A DNA stretch of 45,177 nucleotides, taken from Candidatus Bathyarchaeota archaeon (GTDB lineage Archaea > Thermoproteota > Bathyarchaeia > Bathyarchaeales > Bathycorpusculaceae). The stretch lies in contig CALMWK010000037.1 in the NCBI GenBank assembly GCA_937873375.1, positions 1 through 45,177 on the forward strand. Reading direction: 5' to 3'. Made by a program: the position numbers and the translations under genes. Under the pieces are notes generated by a model, which saw only the letters and a program-made list of their open reading frames with translations, was not told where the DNA came from and did not search any database. This document shows, in pieces, positions 32,925 to 41,627 of this stretch; position 1 is the first letter of the stretch; each line of letters starts with the position of its first letter.

Positions 32925-33314
32925 CCAATGCCAAACTGAAAGCGTTGTTGATTATTAATGCTTTTTGGAAAAGTCGCCAATCCTTCAGAGGGCCAAACTG
33001 AGTTTTGAATCTGGTTTACTGGTGATAACTATAAGATTTGACCCTTAGTAGGGTGCCCTATGTTTTTGCTACCCCCTCCCCCTCTATCGTTTCTACAATG
33101 ATTGGATATCAGGCTCCAAATATGACGGCGACAAAACAAACAGCTCACACAACAAATCTAGCAGAACCATATAGTACATTCGTAGTAACTTTTGGTCTAC
33201 TTGCAATTAGAATCTCTAAATAAAGAAAGGGTATAGGCAAAAAATTGCAACAAATTATTCGACGAGAAATAAAGAAAGAGAAAAAAGGTTGCCCTTGAAG
33301 GAAGATAACGGTTT
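32925..33314 (-). other. Intergenic region between the DUF39 gene and the ferritin-like gene
   Basis: It holds the DUF39 promoter (ATTAATAAT on the minus strand near 32953-32961). Near 33240-33300 is a T-rich stretch on the minus strand that should end transcription of the ferritin-like gene. A near-palindrome TAGGGTGCCCTA occurs at 33047-33058. A 61-codon plus-strand frame (33038-33223) starts with TTG and has no known relative, so it is not called. Confidence 0.5.
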
Positions 33315-34295
33315 TTACCGCACGAAGTCGTCGAAGCTCCAGTAGTGCTCTTCTTCCTGCATAACAATGTCTTCGAACATACGCCTTGTTTGGGTGTCGC
33401 CGCGTTTCAGGGCTTCCTCGATGATTTTTCGGTACAGGACTATAGCGGTGTTTTCGGCTTCGTGGTCAAGTTTCAAGAAGTCATCCGCGGTGTTGCCGAC
33501 TTGCGGAATTGGGTCAGGAGTGAAGACGGCTTCGCCTTCCAGCAGGTAAATGCGTTCGCTGATTTTTTCAAGGTGCTCCATCTCCACTAAGAAAGTTTTC
33601 TTGAGCAAGTCGCTGACGACTTTGGCTTTGTTGCTTTCAGTGATTACTTCAAGCGCCGTGTTCTTTCCGCGCAAAGCTAGTAGACTAGCTTTTTCATGCT
33701 GGTTCGTGTACTGGATGATGGCGGAGATTTCTGCGGCAACCGCTTTGTTCAGCAGGGCAAAGTAGTCGGATGTGAAGATTTTGCGCCACTCCGACAACGG
33801 AACGGTTTCAGGTCCTTCTGGCTCGTCTTTCATGGCCGCGTATTCTTGGAATTTGAACAGGTGCTGCTCTTCTTCGCCGTAGATTTTCTCGAAAACTTCG
33901 CGGGTTTCCCAATCGTCAATTTTTCCGGCAGCATCGATGATTTTGCGGTACAACACTAGTGCTTCTTCTTCCGCCTTAACACCGTTTTTAGCGAATTCGC
34001 TTAGCGAGTTACCGATTTTTGGTTTGTCTGCTTTGGTTGTTGCAGAGCCGCCAAGGTAGTAGATGCGCTCCATAATTGTGGCAGCATGCTTCATTTCTTG
34101 TATGGCGAATTCCTTGAGGAACTTGCCCACTGCGTCATAGGTTGTTTTTTCTAGGAGAATGTTTTCGGGGATGACTTTGCGTATGAGTTTTTCCATTTTG
34201 GCGTGCTGGAGCATGTATTGAATTGATACTTGAATTTCTCGTGAAACTGCTTGATTTAAAAGGTTGATGTACTCAGGGGTCACTTTAACTGACAT
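33315..34295 (-). CDS. Tandem ferritin-like (bacterioferritin/rubrerythrin-type) di-iron protein
   Basis: A 326-residue protein made of two similar four-helix di-iron bundles. Domain 1 covers about residues 5-160 with ligands E20, E67-x-x-H70, E110 and E142-x-x-H145. Domain 2 covers about 175-326 with E189, E238-x-x-H241, E281 and E314-x-x-H317. Both halves share YINLLNQAV/YFALLNKAV and ALVLYRKIID/AIVLYRKIIE, showing an internal duplication. Each half keeps a full ligand set, so both could bind iron. Likely roles are iron storage or detoxification of peroxide or oxygen. The frame is open further, but the ATG at 34295 matches the second-half alignment and a TATA box at 34332-34341. The two halves would form one pseudo-dimer. 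Confidence 0.88.
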   Translation of the reverse strand: MSVKVTPEYINLLNQAVSREIQVSIQYMLQHAKMEKLIRKVIPENILLEKTTYDAVGKFLKEFAIQEMKHAATIMERIYYLGGSATTKADKPKIGNSLSEFAKNGVKAEEEALVLYRKIIDAAGKIDDWETREVFEKIYGEEEQHLFKFQEYAAMKDEPEGPETVPLSEWRKIFTSDYFALLNKAVAAEISAIIQYTNQHEKASLLALRGKNTALEVITESNKAKVVSDLLKKTFLVEMEHLEKISERIYLLEGEAVFTPDPIPQVGNTADDFLKLDHEAENTAIVLYRKIIEEALKRGDTQTRRMFEDIVMQEEEHYWSFDDFVR

Positions 34296-34481
34296 AATAA
34301 ACCACAACTCTTGATAGAGAAAGAGAGTATGAATATAAAAGACTTTTTGTAAACTCAATCAATAGCTACTTTCGCGGCTCTTTTGTTGAATATGAAAAAC
34401 CATTTCTTCAAGAGAGATAAAGATAACTATTTAATATAAAAAGAGAAAAGTGAAGAAGTTAAGTATACCTTATTGCAGGCT

Positions 34482-34541
34482 TTACTTCTTCTTTGCTGGA
34501 GCTTTCTTTTTTACTGGTTTCTTTGCTGCTTTCTTAGCCAC
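34482..34541 (-). CDS. 19-residue lysine-rich mini-protein
   Basis: A very short frame on the minus strand, MAKKAAKKPVKKKAPAKKK, with a GTG start. GAGGT (34549-34553) lies 7 bases upstream and a TATA-like TGTTAAATA (34580-34590) a further 30 bases back. 11 of 19 residues are lysine, with the rest Ala, Pro and Val, resembling histone H1-type C-terminal tails. Such a peptide should be unstructured and bind DNA or RNA. It lies upstream of the ferritin-like gene in the same direction, and a T-rich stretch follows it. It is too small for routine gene calling, but ribosome-binding site, promoter and biased composition together support a real gene. Confidence 0.55.
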   Translation of the reverse strand: MAKKAAKKPVKKKAPAKKK

Positions 34542-34886
34542 GATGTTAACCTCAGGGTTCTACATATGTCCCCAATTCGTATTTAACATTTACTAAAACC
34601 TCGCTTTGTGACGGTCGCGGTTAACCCCGTTTGAAACAAGCCTGAACGCACAAAATAAAGATATTTCCCACTCGGATTAGGCTATGAGGCAAAGAAACGG
34701 CTAATTTACCTGTTTTTTACCCCTGTAGCCACCTCAAACAGCTATCTTTCAACGAGACGGGAATCTGTCGCGCGAAAAATAGTTATCCATAAAAAAGCAT
34801 CAAATTTTTGGGTTATAATTGTGGCAAAGATGCGAAGAAAATAAAAGAAGGATTATCAGATTAATGTGAAAACGGTTGAGGTAAAA
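34542..34886. other. Divergent promoter region between the mini-gene and the ABC genes
   Basis: It holds the leader of the Lys-rich mini-gene on the minus strand and the ABC promoter on the plus strand, a TTATAATT element at 34813-34820 that puts the start point near 34841. The ABC ribosome-binding site GAGGT is at 34878-34882. I see no further gene, repeat or RNA fold in the middle of the region. Confidence 0.45.
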
Positions 34887-35858
34887 ATGACTAGCAGCAA
34901 CCCCGACAACAAAAATGGGTTCGTAGTTCTTAATAACGTGTCAAAAAGCTACGGCAACTTCCGCGCCTTAGACAATATTTCTTTTGAAATCAAAGAAGGC
35001 GAAATCTTTGGTTACATAGGTCCAAACGGCGCTGGAAAAACAACCACCATGAAGATTTTAACGGGCTTACTTAGCGATTTCCAAGGTGAAGTCCGCATAG
35101 GCAATTACCAAGTGCCGAAACAAAAGAGCGAAGTGCATAAACTGCTGGGTTATCTTCCCCAAAACGTTGCGTTCCAAGACTGGCGCACCGTAAACCACGC
35201 ATTGAAAACTTTTGGAAAACTCTCAGGTTTAAGCGATGCTGAAGTTGAGAGTCGTATCCCTGAAATCTTGGGTCTGGTTGGGCTGTCCGATGTGCGACAC
35301 AAAAAAATTTCCCAACTGTCAGGCGGGATGATACAAAAAGTAGGTTTAGCCCAAGCGCTTCTTCATGACCCGAAACTGCTGGTTTTAGATGAGCCACTAG
35401 GTGGACTTGACCCTCTGAGTCGAAACCAATTCAAGGACATCGTATTGAAGCTTGGAAAAAAAGGCACAACCATCCTGTTTTCCTCCCACATACTAAGCGA
35501 CGTCCAAGATGTCGCTGACCGCATAGGCATCATAAACCACGGGCAAATCAAACAAATCGGCACCTTAAATGAGCTAAAATCCCGTTTGTCTGGGCAAAAA
35601 GTTGTCGAGGTACTCTTGGCGTATGCCAGCGACAAATGGCAAGAATTCAAAACCATCAAAAACGTGCAAAACGTGGAGCAGCCTTCAGTAGGCAGAATTC
35701 TATTAAACCTTGAAGATGGCGCTGACGCAGACCAAGTTGTCAACGACATTGTTCATAGTGTAGTGAAATTGAAGGTTCGAGTACGCGGCATCACATTACT
35801 GTCGCCCAGACTGGACGAAATATACCTAAACTATGTTCGGGAAGGTGAAAACGCATGA
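34887..35858 (+). CDS. ABC transporter ATP-binding protein
   Basis: A 323-residue ATPase of the CcmA/NatA-type exporter group. The Walker A is GYIGPNGAGKTTTMKIL, the signature LSGGMIQKVGLAQAL, the Walker B LLVLDEPLGGLDP, and the switch histidine is in LFSSHILSDV. A C-terminal extension of about 100 residues is typical of exporters of this group. The ATG at 34887 has GAGGT 4 bases upstream. An upstream GTG at 34866 would add seven residues. The permease overlaps its end by four bases. The substrate is unknown; lipid, peptide or drug export are all possible. Confidence 0.9.
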   Translation: MTSSNPDNKNGFVVLNNVSKSYGNFRALDNISFEIKEGEIFGYIGPNGAGKTTTMKILTGLLSDFQGEVRIGNYQVPKQKSEVHKLLGYLPQNVAFQDWRTVNHALKTFGKLSGLSDAEVESRIPEILGLVGLSDVRHKKISQLSGGMIQKVGLAQALLHDPKLLVLDEPLGGLDPLSRNQFKDIVLKLGKKGTTILFSSHILSDVQDVADRIGIINHGQIKQIGTLNELKSRLSGQKVVEVLLAYASDKWQEFKTIKNVQNVEQPSVGRILLNLEDGADADQVVNDIVHSVVKLKVRVRGITLLSPRLDEIYLNYVREGENA

Positions 35859-36520
35859 AGCTCCCATTGCTTTTTGTTGACGAGTTGAGAGGATTCTACA
35901 AGTCCAAAGTCATGCTGTTCCTTTGGATAGGCTTACCCGTAATCGCCATCCTGTTCCGTTTTGTGCAGTCCAGCACCACAGGCCAAGACATACCCTTCAC
36001 AGTAATCTCCACACTTGTAGTCTCCAGTTTAGCTGGAACTTTAGCTTCAGTTATGCTTGCAGTCTCCATAATTAACGAGAAAAACAAGAACGTCTACGAG
36101 TTATTCCTAATTAGACCACTCAAAAGACGGGACTTAATGCTTGCAAAGTTCCTTTCCGTGTACCTTTGCGTTGTAGTGGCAAGCATGATTTCGGTTTTTG
36201 TGGGAGTAACCACCGACTACTTAACAACGGGCATACTTTCAGCCACAATCTTGGACAGCACAGTTCGATCTTTAGCCACAAGTTTGTCCATGTTAGCAGT
36301 GGCTTGCTCTGCAGGTGTGCTCATCGGAGTTGCTTCGCCAAGCGTTATGGTAGGAGCAATACTGGTCATATACGGAGGAAACCAGATTTCGGTAATTCCG
36401 CTGGTGCCCACCTTGTTGAACTTACCCGAAGCCACCCTGTTCACTGTGGGCTTAGCCGCGGCTGTAACCGCTGTGCTCGTCGGCACAGCTATTGGGTTGT
36501 TTGAAAGAAAACAATTCTAA
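35855..36520 (+). CDS. ABC transporter permease
   Basis: A 221-residue integral membrane protein with about six hydrophobic segments (from roughly residues 20-36, 47-70, 105-128, 140-160, 168-185 and 195-214). It begins with a short cytoplasmic basic stretch and ends EKKF-like at GLFERKQF. It resembles ABC-2 type permeases. A short loop with IINEKNKNVYELFLIRPLKRRDLMLAKF matches the conserved ABC-2 region where the ATPase couples. It overlaps the ATP-binding gene by four bases, so the two make one exporter. Substrate is not predictable. Confidence 0.85.
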   Translation: MKLPLLFVDELRGFYKSKVMLFLWIGLPVIAILFRFVQSSTTGQDIPFTVISTLVVSSLAGTLASVMLAVSIINEKNKNVYELFLIRPLKRRDLMLAKFLSVYLCVVVASMISVFVGVTTDYLTTGILSATILDSTVRSLATSLSMLAVACSAGVLIGVASPSVMVGAILVIYGGNQISVIPLVPTLLNLPEATLFTVGLAAAVTAVLVGTAIGLFERKQF

Positions 36521-36567
36521 AAAAGGTGCTAAAATAAGAAGAGGGAAAGGTTGAGGTTACGCTGGCA

Positions 36568-39030
36568 CTACTTCTTCCAGCGTTTGAGCATGTTGTCTAG
36601 CACTGGCTTTAGCTTGGCGGTTTCTGCCTGTATCTTCTCTTTGCCCAGCGCCTTCATGTCAGCGTCGATTTCTTTGATGACTTCGGCGTAGTGGATGCCT
36701 TCCGCGGCTGAAACGTACTCGACACGGAACCGCTCGGGGCTCATGCCAAGTTTGGTTAGCATGCCTTTGAGGGCGTCGGTGCGTGCTTTCATCTTGTAGT
36801 TGCCGTTGATGTAGTGGCAGTCGTAGGGCAAGTGGCAAGCGCCAATCAGCACCATACCTGCGCCTAAGCGGAGTGCTTCAAGGATGAATTCGCGGTCGAC
36901 TCTACCTGAGCACATGACGCGTATGGCGCGTACGCTGGGTGGGTATTCGAATCGGCTTGTGCCCGCTAAGTCTGCGCCTGCGTAGCTGCACCAGTTACAC
37001 AGGATAGCCAAAATTTTTTCTTCAGGTTTATCTTCAAGAGCTGAACGGATCTGCGCCATGATTTGGGCATCGGTGAAGTGCATCTGAGTAATCGCATGCT
37101 GGGGGCATTCGGCAACGCATGTGCCGCAGCCGTGGCAGCTGGCGGTGATGATTTGTGCGGCTTTGTTGGGTTCAATTCTGATGGCGCCGTAGGGACATTT
37201 GTCTTGGCAGACTCCGCATTTGGCGGTTTTGTTTCTGCATTTGGTTTCGTCGACGATTGAAATGATGGGTTCGATTTTCCATTTTGGTTTGGAAATTACT
37301 GTTGCCGCACGTGAAGCTGCGCCGCTGCCTTGGGAAACGCTGAATGGGATGTCTTTGAGACCTTGGCAGGCGCCGGCGTAGAACACACCGTCAGTTGGTG
37401 CATCCATTGGTTCGAGTTTCGGGTGGCTCTCCATGAAGAAGCCGTCTGCGCCGCGGGACAGGTTGAGTATGCGAGCGATTTCGTCGGAGCCCTTCTTGGG
37501 TATCGAAGCGGTTGCCAAAACAACCATTTCAGCTTCGACTTCTATGGGTTGACCAAGGTTAGCGTCTTCGCTGTGCAGGATAAGGTTGTGAGTTTTTGGG
37601 TCTTCGTCTATGCGGCTTACGCGTCCGCGGATGAAGTTTGCGCCTCGTTCGCGTGCGCGGTCATAGAATTCCTCGTAGCCTTTGCCGGGGGTTCTCATGT
37701 CCATGTAGAACACGTAAACTTCAACGTCTTCTTTGTACTTCTCTTTGAGTTGGACAACGTGTTTGAGGGTGTACATGCAGCAGTAGTTGGAGCAGTAGGG
37801 GTACTTGTTTTTGTCACGGGAACCAACGCACTGGATGAACGCGACTGAGTGGGGTTTTTTGCCGTCTGATTGTCTGATGACTTTGCCGCCTGTTGGACCC
37901 GCAGCGAGAATTAGGCGTTCGAACTCCATGGATGTGATGACGTTCGGGTACTTCCCGTATCCTAAGAGAGGCATGTCGTAGGGCAGATAAACGTCGAAGC
38001 CTGTAGAAACTATTATTGCGCCTACTTCTATATCGACTTCTTCAGCTTTCTGCTCAAAATCTATAGCTTGCCTTGCACCACAGACATCAGTACACTTGAA
38101 GCATTCAATACAGTAATTTTTGTCAATGGCGTAAATCAGCGGCACCGCTTGGTCAAACGGAACCGAGATCGCCTTGCGAGTGCCCAGGTTCATGTCCCAA
38201 TCGTTCGGATACTCGATAGGGCAAACATCTCTGCATTCTCCGCAGCCCGTGCACCGCTCAGGAATAACGTAACGGGGGTTCTTGCGGATTTTCACTTTAA
38301 AGTTGCCAATGTAACCATCAACTTTAACGAGGTCAGAGTAGGCAAAGATTTGGATGTTCGGGTGGCGACCGCAGTCCACCATTTTTGGGCCTTCAATGCA
38401 GATGCTACAGTCCAGCGTGGGAAAAGTTTTGTCTAACGCTGCCATGTGACCGCCGATGCTCTGCGTGTTTTCCAGCAAGTAAACTTTGAAGCCCATCTCG
38501 GCAAGGTCTAACGCGGCATTCATGCCTGCGATACCTCCGCCAATGACTAAGGCTTTGTTGGTAACTGGGACTTCTATTGTTTGAAGCGGCATCATTAACC
38601 GTGCTTTAGCCACTGCCATGCGCACTGCGTCTTTGGCGCGTTCCGTAGCCTCTTGGGGAGTGTTCGGGTGGCACCATGAAGCGAATTCGCGAATGTTAGC
38701 CATCTCGTAGAGGAACGGGTTCAGTCCAGCTTCGGAAACTGTGCGTCTGAATGTTGGTTCGTGCATTCTGGGGGAGCACGCTGCGATGACGACGCGGTTT
38801 AGTTTTTGTTCTTTTATGGCTTTGCGGATTTCTTCTTGACCAGGGTCAGCGCAGGTGTAGCGGTTCTCTTTCACGAACACGACATCAGGTATGGTTTTCG
38901 CGTACTCGGTGACTTGTTTGATGTCGACGGTGCCTGCGATGTTCAAGCCGCAGTGGCACACGAAAACGCCTACGCGCAGGTCTTCTTTGGGGGGTTGTGC
39001 ATTTGGAGTTGGAGTTTGTGGTTGGCTCAT
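36568..39030 (-). CDS. hdrA: Heterodisulfide reductase subunit A fused to an MvhD domain
   Basis: An 820-residue flavin iron-sulfur protein, the electron-bifurcating core of Hdr complexes. Order: N-terminal cysteine region (VGVFVCHCGLNI), FAD domain (VIGGGIAGMNAALDLAEMG, then DCSICIEGPKMVDCGRHPNI), internal 4Fe-4S motifs CTGCGECRDVCPIEYPND and CIECFKCTDVCGA, two ferredoxin motifs near the C-terminal third (CRNKTAKCGVCQDKCP and CHGCGTCVAECP), then an MvhD domain from about residue 671 with CNWCSYAGADLAG and CHLPYDCHY. The fusion lets an outside donor feed HdrA directly. No HdrB, HdrC or hydrogenase genes are next to it. It overlaps the polyferredoxin by four bases. A role in ferredoxin-coupled energy or redox metabolism is likely, but partners are unknown. 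Confidence 0.9.
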   Translation of the reverse strand: MSQPQTPTPNAQPPKEDLRVGVFVCHCGLNIAGTVDIKQVTEYAKTIPDVVFVKENRYTCADPGQEEIRKAIKEQKLNRVVIAACSPRMHEPTFRRTVSEAGLNPFLYEMANIREFASWCHPNTPQEATERAKDAVRMAVAKARLMMPLQTIEVPVTNKALVIGGGIAGMNAALDLAEMGFKVYLLENTQSIGGHMAALDKTFPTLDCSICIEGPKMVDCGRHPNIQIFAYSDLVKVDGYIGNFKVKIRKNPRYVIPERCTGCGECRDVCPIEYPNDWDMNLGTRKAISVPFDQAVPLIYAIDKNYCIECFKCTDVCGARQAIDFEQKAEEVDIEVGAIIVSTGFDVYLPYDMPLLGYGKYPNVITSMEFERLILAAGPTGGKVIRQSDGKKPHSVAFIQCVGSRDKNKYPYCSNYCCMYTLKHVVQLKEKYKEDVEVYVFYMDMRTPGKGYEEFYDRARERGANFIRGRVSRIDEDPKTHNLILHSEDANLGQPIEVEAEMVVLATASIPKKGSDEIARILNLSRGADGFFMESHPKLEPMDAPTDGVFYAGACQGLKDIPFSVSQGSGAASRAATVISKPKWKIEPIISIVDETKCRNKTAKCGVCQDKCPYGAIRIEPNKAAQIITASCHGCGTCVAECPQHAITQMHFTDAQIMAQIRSALEDKPEEKILAILCNWCSYAGADLAGTSRFEYPPSVRAIRVMCSGRVDREFILEALRLGAGMVLIGACHLPYDCHYINGNYKMKARTDALKGMLTKLGMSPERFRVEYVSAAEGIHYAEVIKEIDADMKALGKEKIQAETAKLKPVLDNMLKRWKK

Positions 39031-39959
39031 TTTATAACCTCTTCACTAACGAATCGTTTACTTACCATGTCTCTGGCTTTTTTGCCGCTTATAGCCTTCA
39101 ATTCTTTCACTGTGTCTACAGGCGACGTTATCCGTTCTAGCGTTTTGTTCCAAGTTCCCGAGTGAACAGGCGTGTGAAGCACCTTTGTTCGTTTTACCAT
39201 TAAAGCTTCATCAACGGGGCAAACGACTTTGCAGGCACCACAGTAAACACAGGTTGATTCGTTAACCTGAACTTTCCCGTCAGCAACCGTCAAAGTGCCA
39301 GTTATTGGACAAACATCCACGCAATCCTGACAGCCTTCAGGACACTTGGCTTGGTCGATGGCGATTTTTCCCTCGAAGGTCTTGCGCATTTTGATTACGC
39401 CAGGAGGGCACTTGTACTCGCAAGCCCTGCAGGTGGGGCACTTATCTTTGGGAATGTCAACGTTCACCACTACATGCCTTCTTTGGCTGGGAGACAAAGC
39501 GTCCAAGTTCTCCACGGGTTTCCCGTCGTAGGTTACTTTAGATATTGTGAGTTGTTCAAGCGGGCAAGCTTCGACGCATGCTACACAGTCTTTGGGGCAG
39601 TTGCGGGTATCGATTTTTATGTCGCGGATAAGTTCTGGGAAGCTTTCTTTCTCCACCACGATAAGGTTGTGGTCACCGTTCAACGTGACTTTCACTGCGC
39701 CGTATGGGCAGGTGATGTCGCAGATTCCGCAGAAAATGCATTTCGCCAAGTCAACGTCAACTTTAGCCTTCTTCGCTTTTTCACCTTGGACCTTCGGCTG
39801 CTTCTCCAGCTTAATTGCCTCTTTGGGGCAGGCTAAACTGCAAATTTGGCAACCTACGCAAAGGTTTTTGTCGAGAGCTAACTTGTAGTGTTTAGTTTGT
39901 AAAATCCACTCTAACGTGAGGGCTTCTGCCGTGTCGCGTTTTTGGGTTTTTAACGGCAT
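39027..39959 (-). CDS. Six-cluster polyferredoxin
   Basis: A 310-residue protein with six 4Fe-4S motifs: CVGCQICSLACP, CIFCGICDITCP, CPKDCVACVEACP, CPTCRACEYKCP, CPEGCQDCVDVCP and CVYCGACKVVCP. The third and fifth have the spaced CPxxC form. The N-terminus lacks a signal peptide, so it is cytoplasmic. It is the first gene of the pair, with hdrA overlapping its stop, and likely wires electrons to or from HdrA-MvhD. It resembles polyferredoxins of hydrogenase and formylmethanofuran-type complexes, but its partner in this organism cannot be read from the window. Confidence 0.9.
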   Translation of the reverse strand: MPLKTQKRDTAEALTLEWILQTKHYKLALDKNLCVGCQICSLACPKEAIKLEKQPKVQGEKAKKAKVDVDLAKCIFCGICDITCPYGAVKVTLNGDHNLIVVEKESFPELIRDIKIDTRNCPKDCVACVEACPLEQLTISKVTYDGKPVENLDALSPSQRRHVVVNVDIPKDKCPTCRACEYKCPPGVIKMRKTFEGKIAIDQAKCPEGCQDCVDVCPITGTLTVADGKVQVNESTCVYCGACKVVCPVDEALMVKRTKVLHTPVHSGTWNKTLERITSPVDTVKELKAISGKKARDMVSKRFVSEEVIK

Positions 39960-39982
39960 GGTTCATGTTCCACCATATAGAC

Positions 39983-40063
39983 TTCGATGCGTCGAAACAG
40001 ACTGTTCAACGTCCTATAACTGTCTATTGCAAATTTGAGTGCAGTTTTATTGATATAAATATT
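39983..40063 (-). promoter_or_regulatory. Promoter and leader hairpin of the polyferredoxin/hdrA pair
   Basis: On the minus strand AATATTTATATC (40052-40063) is a TATA-like element giving a start point near 40030. The leader of about 70 bases contains the hairpin TTCGA-CGCA-TCGAA (39983-39996), a 5-base perfect stem with a four-base loop, about 24 bases before the start codon. It may affect translation, but no function is shown. Confidence 0.35.
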
Positions 40064-40142
40064 GCTTGAAAAGAACGTCTAATCATACGGTTAACACTGG
40101 AGAAGCAGAAAGCTACATAAAAACCATAAAAACCGCGTTTTT

Positions 40143-40700
40143 TTACGCTTGAACAGCCACCACTACATGGCACTGAAGGGCATCATCATCCCGAAGGGAA
40201 ACCGCCAGCAGCCCTGCATGCTCCAACCATTCCCCGAGAACCGCCAAATCGACAGCACGCTTCAAACCCGTAACCACAACAGAAGCCTCACGACTTGCAA
40301 CCTGCTTAATCTCCTTGAGTGTCTCCACGGGTTTAGGCATGTTCTGAAGCACTGTGAAAGCGAAAACAAAACTGAAAAAACCCTGCTTGAAAGGCAAATG
40401 GTCAGCATCCGCTTGCACCACAAAAACATTGCCGTAACCTCTGACGCGTTGTTTTGCCTGAAGCAGCAGCCCACGAGAAACGTCTACACCCACAACCGCC
40501 TCAGCTTTGTCGGCTACGTGGCTGAAAAACAGGCCGGTGCCACACCCAACATCCAACAATACACTGCTTTGGGTTATGGTTAAGCCTTCTAGGGCGGCTT
40601 TGTACTTGGCTTCCTGCTCCTCACAGTACCGCTGGTCATACATCTGAGCTGTCAAATCGTAACGCCGCATAACTGAACGTTTCTGCTTCCACCTACTCAT
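40143..40700 (-). CDS. Class I SAM-dependent methyltransferase
   Basis: A 185-residue methyltransferase with motif I SSVLLDVGCGTGLFFSHV, the acidic VVGVDVSRGLL block and DADHLPFKQGFFSFVFAFTV. A tail resembling the UbiE/Trm11 group suggests a small-molecule, lipid or RNA substrate. I start at the ATG at 40700. A TTG at 40718 would add six residues. A TATA-like element near 40717-40725 suits a leaderless message. It is divergent from nucS with a 60-base gap. The substrate is unknown. Confidence 0.75.
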   Translation of the reverse strand: MSRWKQKRSVMRRYDLTAQMYDQRYCEEQEAKYKAALEGLTITQSSVLLDVGCGTGLFFSHVADKAEAVVGVDVSRGLLLQAKQRVRGYGNVFVVQADADHLPFKQGFFSFVFAFTVLQNMPKPVETLKEIKQVASREASVVVTGLKRAVDLAVLGEWLEHAGLLAVSLRDDDALQCHVVVAVQA

Positions 40701-40760
40701 ACTGTGGGCCTTCAACAATTTTTATGTACAGGGCACATCTAAAACTATTGCTGACCAACC

Positions 40761-41552
40761 TTGCAGGAACCCGACAAACTAACAGTTCTTACGAACCCAA
40801 AACTCACCGAAGCAAAAACAGCCATAGAGAAGGCTCTCCTGCAAAAAAGAACCATCATCGTAGCTGGCAACTGCCATGTACACTACAGTGGGCGGGCGAG
40901 GTCCACGCTTGAACTTGGTGAGCGCCTCCTAATCATCAAAGAAGACGGCGCACTTCTGGTTCATCGTCCAGTCGGATATGAACCTGTTAACTGGCAACCT
41001 GCAGGCAGCGTCTTCCACGTCCAAACCAAAGAAAACAAACTTGAAGTCCACGGCGTAAGACAGAAACCCCGCGAAAGCGTCCTCGTCACCTTCAACCAAA
41101 TCTACATGGTCTCCGCATTAAGCCTCAACGATTCAGGAGATTTTTTGCTTCACGCCACTGAAGACGACATGCACAGAGCAATTCTAATGAAACCTGAACT
41201 TTTTGAGGAAGGTTTCAAACCGATTAGCTGGGAAAAGAAGGTCGAGCCTGGTTTCGTGGATATCTACGGTGAAGACAAAGACGGAAAACTCGTCATAATT
41301 GAAGTGAAGAGGAAAACTGCCACGAAAGAGGCTGCCCTGCAACTTGCCAAATACATCGAACCCATCAAAGCCAAGATAAACCGTGAACTCCGAGGAGTGC
41401 TCGTTGCTCCAAGCCTAGGCAAAGACGTACAAAGAATCCTTGCAACTATGGGTTTGGAGTTTAAAGAATTAGACCCAAAGAAATGCGCAGAAGTTCTGAA
41501 GAAGACAAAAAACGCCAAGTTAGAAACGTTTTTCGGGGAAGACAGCCAGTAA
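40761..41552 (+). CDS. nucS: Mismatch/branched-DNA endonuclease NucS (EndoMS)
   Basis: A 263-residue archaeal nuclease that cleaves at mismatched or branched DNA. The C-terminal RecB-like catalytic core has D167 in GFVDIYG and E181-x-K183 in IIEVKRK, the same spacing of 14 and 2 residues known for the catalytic residues of Pyrococcus NucS. The N-terminal DNA-binding domain has HYSGRARSTLELGERL. The C-terminus ends NAKLETFFGEDSQ, close to a PCNA-binding PIP box. The start is a TTG at 40761, consistent with a leaderless message. The neighbours are pyrophosphatase and the NreA repair protein. Confidence 0.92.
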   Translation: MQEPDKLTVLTNPKLTEAKTAIEKALLQKRTIIVAGNCHVHYSGRARSTLELGERLLIIKEDGALLVHRPVGYEPVNWQPAGSVFHVQTKENKLEVHGVRQKPRESVLVTFNQIYMVSALSLNDSGDFLLHATEDDMHRAILMKPELFEEGFKPISWEKKVEPGFVDIYGEDKDGKLVIIEVKRKTATKEAALQLAKYIEPIKAKINRELRGVLVAPSLGKDVQRILATMGLEFKELDPKKCAEVLKKTKNAKLETFFGEDSQ

Positions 41553-41627
41553 CCATTCGCCTTTGGTTTTTGTGGTGAAGAATGCTTAAATTTACCAGAG
41601 CAGCTTTTGCTTCTGAAGGTGTAGTAA

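Noticed and set aside
33047-33058. TAGGGTGCCCTA near-palindrome as a hairpin terminator
   Set aside because: The stem is only four bases and the loop too small to judge. It is not linked to a convincing gene end.
33038-33223. 61-codon plus-strand frame with a TTG start between the DUF39 and ferritin genes
   Set aside because: It starts with TTG, has no recognisable domain, and has no partner genes on that strand. A GGTGAT about 10 bases before it is the only support, which is not enough to call it.
37330-37848. 172-codon plus-strand frame inside hdrA
   Set aside because: The opposite strand encodes clear HdrA with many cysteine motifs, so the long antisense frame is a coding shadow.
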